DNA of 64,000 nt. It comes from Pseudomonas sp. ZH-FAD. Lineage in GTDB: Bacteria > Pseudomonadota > Gammaproteobacteria > Pseudomonadales > Pseudomonadaceae. Numbering within the stretch: the first letter of the stretch is position 1; the number at the start of each line of letters is the position of its first letter. A program made the translations under genes and the position numbers. The DNA lies in assembly GCF_002803095.1 (NCBI RefSeq), contig NZ_PGLR01000003.1, forward strand, positions 62,001 to 126,000. The letters run 5' to 3'. The notes under the pieces are model-generated. The model searched no databases. It was given only the letters and a program-made list of their open reading frames with translations, and was not told the DNA's origin. Of this stretch, positions 59,331-64,000 are shown one piece after another.

Positions 59331-59768
59331 TTAGCCAGCGTCAGCTGATGGCGGGCGTTGAGTCGAGCAGATGTCGCCCTTTCGGCAGCGCGCCGCACCG
59401 TCAGGGTGCGGTAGCCGCGCCAGATGAGGGCGCAGACGGCAGAACAGTCGGTAGCCCCATTCCAGCAGTGGGCGCAGCGGTCGCCAGCGCAAGGGCGCCA
59501 CCCAGGTTCCCAGGCCCGCGGCTTCCCAGCTCCACAGGCTGGCATCAAGACCCAGCAACCAGGTGCCATCGGCCCAGCGAGCGTGCAGGCGATTCTGCAT
59601 CGCAGTCAGGGACAGCCCCAATGGCAGTGGATCGAAGTCCGCGGCAGAGATGTCCACCAGCAGTAGCCGCTGGGGCGATGCGTGCCGGCTGAGTAGACGG
59701 ATTTCACGCGCGCAGAGCGGGCAGTCGCCGTCGAAATAGAGGGTCAATGGCCAGGTGGGGTTGTGCAT
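59331..59768 (-). CDS. DCC-family thiol-disulfide oxidoreductase-like protein (DUF393)
   Basis: A 145-residue protein with the family motif YFDGDCPLCAREI (DxxCPLC, a thioredoxin-like CxxC) at residues ~11-23. The C-terminal WGYRLFCRLR segment matches DUF393. The ATG at 59768 is only 10 bp from the LitR-type operator and has no ribosome site, so either the mRNA is nearly leaderless or translation starts further in. It is divergent from the LitR gene and probably shares its light-controlled promoter region. Confidence 0.85.
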   Translation of the reverse strand: MHNPTWPLTLYFDGDCPLCAREIRLLSRHASPQRLLLVDISAADFDPLPLGLSLTAMQNRLHARWADGTWLLGLDASLWSWEAAGLGTWVAPLRWRPLRPLLEWGYRLFCRLRPHLARLPHPDGAARCRKGDICSTQRPPSADAG

Positions 59769-59778
59769 GTGGCTGACT

Positions 59779-59802
59779 TGTATAATTCTTGCACAATGTA
59801 AG
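59779..59802. promoter_or_regulatory. LitR/PplR-type operator and -10 box between the DCC gene and litR
   Basis: TGTATA, 12 nt, TGTAAG keeps the TGTA-N14-TGTA spacing of the LitR/PplR direct repeat. A consensus -10 box TATAAT (59781-59786) lies within it for rightward transcription of the regulator, so binding would block its promoter. Confidence 0.6.
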
Positions 59803-59845
59803 CCTGGCCAAGCTGGGTTACAATCCCTCTACATTCGTTGCCACG

Positions 59846-60811
59846 ATGCCCGAAGCCATGCCCGAACTCGCCTCCGTCACATCGCTTGCGTCCAGCGCTT
59901 TGAAGCAGGAAGAGCTGTTCCCCATCCGCGAGGTTTCTCGCCTTACCGGCGTCAATCCGGTCACCCTGCGTGCCTGGGAACGGCGTTACGGCCTGATTCA
60001 ACCGACGCGTACCGACAGCGGCCATCGTCTCTACTCGCAGGCCGATATCGATGCGGTGCGCAGCATCCTCGCCTGGATCGAACGTGGCGTTGCGGTCAGC
60101 AAGGTTGGCTCGATCCTGGCCAAGAGCGCCAGCAGTCGCAGCGTCGCCACCCCGGCCTACAACGAAGTCAGCAATGACGACTGTAGTCAATGGCAGGGTC
60201 AGGTGCGTAGCGCGCTGCAGAACTTCGATGAGCCGCGTCTCGAGCGTCTGTATGGGCAGATTTTCTCCTGCTACCCGCTGCCGGTGGTGTTCCAGGATAT
60301 TTTCATGCCGGTCTGGCAGGAATTGCTGCTGCGTCAGGACGAAGTCGGCCTGCGCGGCGAGTGGCTGATGCTCGACGGCTTCCTGCGTGGGCGCTGCTGG
60401 CAGCGTCTGCAATTGGGGCGTGATGATTCGCGTGAGCGCGTGCTGCTGGTGGCACTACCTGGCCACTGCCGGGAACTGGAGTTGCTGGTTGCCGCGTTGC
60501 TGCTGGGCAATCAGGACGTCGACGTGGCGGTGATGGGGCCAGGCGTACCCATGACCGATCTGGCCCTGGTCTGTGAACGCATGCAGCCCCAGGCCCTGGT
60601 GGTCTTCAGCAACCAGCCGCCAGGCGAGGAGTTCCCGCGGCAATTGGCGCGCCTGGCGCTGAGGCTGGAGTGTCCGTTGCTGCTGGCCGGTGACAGTGCC
60701 GATCTGGCGGAGGAAAGTCTGGCCGGTTCGCCCATTGCTTGCCTGGGTAACGAAGGACGCCTGATGCAGCGTCGTATGCAGCAGTTCCTGGCTGGCCATC
60801 TCGATACCTGA
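59846..60811 (+). CDS. LitR/CarH-family MerR regulator, B12-independent (class II) type
   Basis: A 321-residue regulator with a MerR helix-turn-helix (residues ~25-95; FPIREVSRLTGVNPVTLRAWERRYGL) and a C-terminal cobalamin-binding-like domain. In B12-dependent CarH, an EH pair and the His of a PxGExHExG stretch hold cobalamin; here these positions read EW (172-173) and PGHCRELE (Arg209), so B12 is unlikely to bind. This matches class II LitR (P. putida PplR proteins), which works with short LOV proteins; one is encoded 0.7 kb downstream. The start is placed at ATG 59846, because the -10 box at 59781-59786 lies too close to earlier starts; ATG 59858 is possible. Confidence 0.88.
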   Translation: MPEAMPELASVTSLASSALKQEELFPIREVSRLTGVNPVTLRAWERRYGLIQPTRTDSGHRLYSQADIDAVRSILAWIERGVAVSKVGSILAKSASSRSVATPAYNEVSNDDCSQWQGQVRSALQNFDEPRLERLYGQIFSCYPLPVVFQDIFMPVWQELLLRQDEVGLRGEWLMLDGFLRGRCWQRLQLGRDDSRERVLLVALPGHCRELELLVAALLLGNQDVDVAVMGPGVPMTDLALVCERMQPQALVVFSNQPPGEEFPRQLARLALRLECPLLLAGDSADLAEESLAGSPIACLGNEGRLMQRRMQQFLAGHLDT

Positions 60812-60832
60812 GGTGGTCCAGGCCACTGAGCT

Positions 60833-61441
60833 TCAGCTCATTGCTGCAGTCTGCGACTGTTGTTCGCTGTGCTGTTCGAACAGGTACTGACGCAGAGTTT
60901 GCTCATCTTCCGTATGTAGCGTCTGCAGGCTGTAAGCGTAACGCTTCTGGCTGACGCGTCTTGCGAGCCGCGCGCGCAATTGAACGCGGCGCTCCTGGGG
61001 CAAAAGCAGTTGCAGCAACTGATCCTTGGCCGGCGTGCCTGTTTTGCTGTATTCCACCAGGATTCCATTGTTCGATAGCTCCAGCGCCTTCAGGCCACTG
61101 GGCTGGTCGCTGTCGTCCAGCAGTGCTAATGCCGTGGGCAGGACAAGACGCCATGGGCGTTCGCTTACCCCTTGTTCGAAGATCAGCGGGGCGCCCAGCT
61201 CCAGGCGTGACTGACTGTGGTCGTCTTGGATCAGGTGCAGGGGGAAGCTCAGATGCTGATTGTCGGTATGCGTATCCAGGCTTAGCTGTTCTTCGTTGCC
61301 CAGGCGAGCCAGAAGCTCACTGAGTCGTTTGCCCAGAGCCAATGGCGGCGCTGCGTTAGGGCGCCGCTTTTGCGGAGGTTTGAAGAGGATCTTCTGGATG
61401 AAATCCAGTTCGTCCTGAGTCAGCAGCGGATCGCTTTGCAT
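60833..61441 (-). CDS. PilZ-domain protein
   Basis: A 202-residue protein with an N-terminal helical extension (DELDFIQKILFKPPQKRRP) and a C-terminal PilZ-like region (LELSNNGILVEYSKTGTPAKDQLLQLLLPQERRVQLRARLARR). The canonical c-di-GMP motif RxxxR / D-x-S-x-x-G is only partly recognisable (ALELSNNGI for the second half), so nucleotide binding is uncertain. The start at 61441 (MQSDPL) is chosen. It lies between the LitR and LOV genes. Confidence 0.72.
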   Translation of the reverse strand: MQSDPLLTQDELDFIQKILFKPPQKRRPNAAPPLALGKRLSELLARLGNEEQLSLDTHTDNQHLSFPLHLIQDDHSQSRLELGAPLIFEQGVSERPWRLVLPTALALLDDSDQPSGLKALELSNNGILVEYSKTGTPAKDQLLQLLLPQERRVQLRARLARRVSQKRYAYSLQTLHTEDEQTLRQYLFEQHSEQQSQTAAMS

Positions 61442-61506
61442 GGGATAATACTGCACGGGGTCAAACCCATCTGACTGCGCTGGCGAAGGATAGTTTTATC
61501 CGTTCG

Positions 61507-61953
61507 TCAGTTTTTGAGACGCGCCAGCTCGGCCTTCAGCTCAGTGACCTCTGCCTCCAGCTCACGCACTCGCTGCTTGGCTTCGACCTGTTCGGTAACA
61601 TCCTTCTGGATACCGATGTAGTAGGTCAACTGGTCGCTTTCGTTCAGCACCGGAGTGATCGATAGCTCGTTCCAGAACGCGCTGCCATCCTTGCGGTAGT
61701 TACGAATGATCTGTCGGCAGGGCTTGTTCGCCTTGACCGCTTCGCGAATGGCCTGCAGGCCGAGCTGTGCACGGTCAGTGCCCTGCAGGAAACGGCAATC
61801 CTGATAGAGGATGTCATCGCAGGGGTAGCCGGTCAGGCGCTCGAATGCCGCGTTGGCGTAGATCAGAATATTGTCTTCGCCCTCCTGCTCGGCCACCACG
61901 ATCCCATCGTTGGAGGCGTCGACTACCAGTTGCAGCAGTTTGGCATTGATCAT
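61507..61953 (-). CDS. Short LOV blue-light photoreceptor (PpSB-LOV type)
   Basis: A 148-residue protein consisting of a single LOV/PAS core (residues ~15-118) with short flanking helices. The photoactive Cys53 lies in QDCRFLQG. FMN-contact residues appear in NYRKDGSAFWNELSITPV and YYIGIQKDVTEQ. The C-terminal helix (RVRELEAEVTELKAELARLKN) is a coiled coil for dimerisation. It matches P. putida PpSB1-LOV, which has the same Cys53. Blue light forms a flavin-cysteinyl adduct; in P. putida these proteins are needed for light induction through LitR-type regulators. Nearby litR and two LitR-type operators support the same role. Confidence 0.93.
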   Translation of the reverse strand: MINAKLLQLVVDASNDGIVVAEQEGEDNILIYANAAFERLTGYPCDDILYQDCRFLQGTDRAQLGLQAIREAVKANKPCRQIIRNYRKDGSAFWNELSITPVLNESDQLTYYIGIQKDVTEQVEAKQRVRELEAEVTELKAELARLKN

Positions 61954-62055
61954 GAGTCCGGTTCCGCGATGGATATGGGCTGCATTCTAAAACATCGGGT
62001 CGGGCTGTCCACTTGCGGCATAATGCGCGGCGTTTTTCCTGTTTCCGGAGTTGTC

Positions 62056-62505
62056 ATGAAAGTCGCCATTCTCTCGGGCTCGGTCTACGGTACGGCCGAG
62101 GAAGTCGCTCGCCACGCCGAGCGCCAGCTCAAGACCGCCGGGTTGGACGCCTGGCACAAAGCGAACGTGAGCCTCGAGGAGCTGCTGGCCTTCGCGCCGG
62201 ACGCCTTCCTTACCGTCACCTCCACCACTGGCATGGGTGAGCTGCCAGACAACCTGCTGCCGCTGTACAGCGAAATCAGAGACAGTTTGCCGGCCTGGAG
62301 CGGCAAACCGGCTGCGGTGCTGGCGCTGGGCGACTCCAGCTATGACACCTTCTGCGGCGGCGGTGAACTGATGCGTGAGTTGTATGCCGAGCTGGGCCTG
62401 CGCGAAGTGGTGGAAATGCTGCGCCTGGACTCCAGCGAAACCGTCACGCCTGAAACCGATGCCGAACCCTGGCTGCAAGCCTTCGTGGCGGCGCTGAAGG
62501 CCTGA
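62056..62505 (+). CDS. Flavodoxin-like protein (MioC type)
   Basis: A 149-residue flavodoxin fold with the FMN phosphate loop SGSVYGTAEEVA (residues ~7-18) and later FMN loops TSTTGMGELPDN and LGDSSYDTFCGGG. It is a cytoplasmic electron carrier. A homologue lies near folE-folX in P. aeruginosa. It is divergent from the LOV gene and 1 bp before the cupin gene. Confidence 0.92.
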   Translation: MKVAILSGSVYGTAEEVARHAERQLKTAGLDAWHKANVSLEELLAFAPDAFLTVTSTTGMGELPDNLLPLYSEIRDSLPAWSGKPAAVLALGDSSYDTFCGGGELMRELYAELGLREVVEMLRLDSSETVTPETDAEPWLQAFVAALKA

Positions 62506-62506
62506 C

Positions 62507-62974
62507 GTGCACCCGCGCGCTCGCCAGTTGATCGACAGCCTCGGGCTTGCCGCGCATCCCGAGGGCGGTTATTACCGTCGCCTGTTCGTTTCGGCGCAGC
62601 GCGATGCTCAGGGCCGGGCGGCTTCCAGCGCCATTCTGTTCCTGCTGCCGGGTGGTGCGGTCAGCCGCTGGCATCGGGTCGACGCCGACGAGCTGTGGCA
62701 CTTTCACGAGGGCGACCCTCTGCAGTTGTTGGTAGCCGATATCCCCAACGCGGTGCGTTGCGAGTTGCTCGGGCCGGCCAGTGAGGGGCAGATGCCGCAG
62801 CGCGCGGTAGCGGCCCATGCCTGGCAGGCGGCGCGCTCGACGGGCGCCTATACGCTGGTCGGTTGCACTGTGGCGCCGGAGTTCCAGTTCGAGGGTTTTC
62901 GCCTGCTGGCCGATGACGCCGAGGCTCAGGCGCAGTGGCCGCTGCTGGCGCGCGATTACCCCGAGCTGGTTTGA
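62507..62974 (+). CDS. Cupin-family protein (DUF985)
   Basis: A 155-residue cupin with the DUF985 pattern HPEGGYYRRLF, WHRVDADELWHFHEGDPLQL (metal-binding His/Glu set) and TLVGCTVAPEFQFEGF. The function of the family is unsettled. The start is GTG at 62507, one base after the flavodoxin stop, so the two genes are coupled. Confidence 0.9.
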   Translation: MHPRARQLIDSLGLAAHPEGGYYRRLFVSAQRDAQGRAASSAILFLLPGGAVSRWHRVDADELWHFHEGDPLQLLVADIPNAVRCELLGPASEGQMPQRAVAAHAWQAARSTGAYTLVGCTVAPEFQFEGFRLLADDAEAQAQWPLLARDYPELV

Positions 62975-63124
62975 CCGGCGATAAAAGCGGCGAATACCTG
63001 CCTATCGCACCGCGGCGCGCCAGCGCCGTGACCCGCAAAGCCATCAAGATGGCTGCCAGGGCAACTACCGCCAGCAACGCGCCTGGCTAGACTGCGAACA
63101 CCACCGACCAACAAGAATATCGAG

Positions 63125-63910
63125 GTGATCGCCGTGAATGCTCCGCTGAAACTCCCCGCTGTGAAGAATCTGGTTTCCGAGGCCGAATGGCGTGCACGCG
63201 TCGACCTCGCCGCCTGCTACCGGCTGATCGCCCTCTATGGCTGGGACGATCTGATCTTCACCCACATCTCTGCCAAGGTACCGGGTACGGAAGATTTCCT
63301 GATCAACCCCTATGGCCTGATGTTTCACGAAATCACGGCGTCGAGCCTGGTCAAGGTCGACCTGGCGGGCAACAAACTGATGGACAGCCCGTTCGACATC
63401 AATCCAGCCGGTTACACCATTCACAGTGCCGTACACGAGGTGCGCCACGACGTCGGCTGCGTGCTGCATATTCACACGTCTGCCGGCATCGCCGTGTCGG
63501 CGCAGAAACAAGGCTTGCTGCCCCTGTCGCAGCAGTCACTGTTCGTCCTCGCCAGCCTGGCCTACCACGGTTATGAAGGCGTGGCGCTGAATCATGACGA
63601 GAAAGCGCGGCTGCAGGCGGACCTGGGCGACAAGAACTTCATGATCCTGCCCAACCATGGGTTGCTCACTGCTTTCGGCGGCATCGCCGACGCCTTCCTC
63701 GGCATGTTCATCCTGCAGCGCGCCTGCGAGATTCAGGTCATGGCGCAGAGCGGCGGTGCCGAGCTGATCCACATTCCGCAGCAGATTCTCGACGGCGCGC
63801 GGGCGATGATCGCCGGTGTGATGAAAACGCCGCAGGGCATGGGCGGGGCGCTGCCCTGGCCAGCGCTGCTGCGCAAGCTGGACCAGCAGATGCCAGGTTA
63901 CGACCAGTGA
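63125..63910 (+). CDS. Class II aldolase/adducin-domain protein
   Basis: A 261-residue protein with the class II aldolase fold. Zinc ligands are the histidines of LHIHTSAG and PNHGLL; the Glu usually used as base is not obvious, so catalytic aldolase activity is uncertain. Related proteins include fuculose-phosphate aldolase and adducin heads. The start is GTG 63125 (or GTG 63134). It overlaps the following epoxide-hydrolase-like gene by 4 bp (GTGA), the same pairing as P. aeruginosa PA3430-PA3429. Confidence 0.9.
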   Translation: MIAVNAPLKLPAVKNLVSEAEWRARVDLAACYRLIALYGWDDLIFTHISAKVPGTEDFLINPYGLMFHEITASSLVKVDLAGNKLMDSPFDINPAGYTIHSAVHEVRHDVGCVLHIHTSAGIAVSAQKQGLLPLSQQSLFVLASLAYHGYEGVALNHDEKARLQADLGDKNFMILPNHGLLTAFGGIADAFLGMFILQRACEIQVMAQSGGAELIHIPQQILDGARAMIAGVMKTPQGMGGALPWPALLRKLDQQMPGYDQ

Positions 63911-64000
63911 GCGAGCTGCCAGGCATCGCCCTGGACGAGTGGCGCGCGCAAAGCCAGGCGTTGCACTTTCATGGTCACACGATCCGTTACTGGACTGCTG
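63907..64000 (+). CDS. Alpha/beta hydrolase (epoxide-hydrolase-like), 5' part only
   Basis: The first 31 codons from GTG 63907 are in the window (start VSELPGIALDEW, then FHGHTIRYWTA), which fits the strand-1 region of an epoxide-hydrolase-like alpha/beta hydrolase. The overlap with the aldolase gene and recalled P. aeruginosa order support this. Catalytic residues are beyond the window. Confidence 0.65.
   Translation, partial: MSELPGIALDEWRAQSQALHFHGHTIRYWTA

Noticed and set aside
59789..59845. Upstream TTG start for the LitR gene
   Set aside because: It lies only 3 nt after the likely -10 box and inside the operator, has no ribosome site, and would add residues before the helix-turn-helix region.
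1..64000. tRNA, rRNA, CRISPR array, prophage or integron
   Set aside because: No cloverleaf with CCA end, no rRNA motif, no regularly spaced direct repeats, and no phage, integrase or transposase gene were seen.

Overview
The window is chromosomal DNA of a Pseudomonas species. Gene content and order match blocks I remember from P. aeruginosa: argF to grxD, imelysin-lemA-bifA-sodB, sbcB-mvaT-purU, and folX-folE-folM to the class II aldolase. High-GC codon use, MvaT, BifA and Pseudomonas-type intergenic repeats agree. The blocks are joined differently from P. aeruginosa, so a relative such as the P. mendocina/oleovorans group is more likely; this is inference. I see no rRNA, tRNA, CRISPR, prophage or transposase gene.

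Layout. 1-9 kb: argF (3' end off the window), a small lipoprotein, a molybdopterin oxidoreductase, grxD, the ydbH-ynbE-ydbL lipid-bridge operon, and a Xre/RES toxin-antitoxin pair split by a small palindromic repeat. 9-18 kb: a Sel1-like protein, rmuC, an epoxide-hydrolase-like protein, a very large SSS-type hybrid sensor kinase, a GNAT acetyltransferase and an AraC regulator, then a 766-bp giant inverted repeat. 18-27 kb: imelysin, lemA with a GIDE-domain protein, bifA, a sigma-54-driven amtB with an unknown partner, and sodB. 27-35 kb: a tightly overlapping MoxR/DUF58/DUF4350/DUF4129/SpoIIM/RDD membrane cluster. 35-42 kb: sbcB, mvaT, purU, a CBS protein, a 57-residue protein, a HerA-like ATPase and an aldose epimerase. 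42-50 kb: a FadR-type regulator, an EamA exporter and a uronate-use operon (TRAP transporter, lactonase, uronate dehydrogenase, LacI regulator). 50-55 kb: an iron-linked DUF1513/imelysin/di-heme operon and azlCD. 55-64 kb: small conserved genes, the folM-folE-folX pterin operon, a light-response module (short LOV protein plus a LitR/CarH-family MerR regulator), flavodoxin, cupin, class II aldolase and the start of an epoxide hydrolase.

The most interesting things are: (1) four copies of a ~140-bp non-autonomous palindromic element whose stems differ in sequence between copies but stay self-complementary, one of them inserted exactly into the loop of a terminator with a CTGA target duplication and three abutting stop codons; (2) the LOV/LitR light module with two matching direct-repeat operators, one upstream of the tetrahydromonapterin operon; (3) the uronate operon, with paired LacI operators and Hfq/Crc-type CA motifs in the leaders of three of its genes; (4) the 766-bp palindrome.
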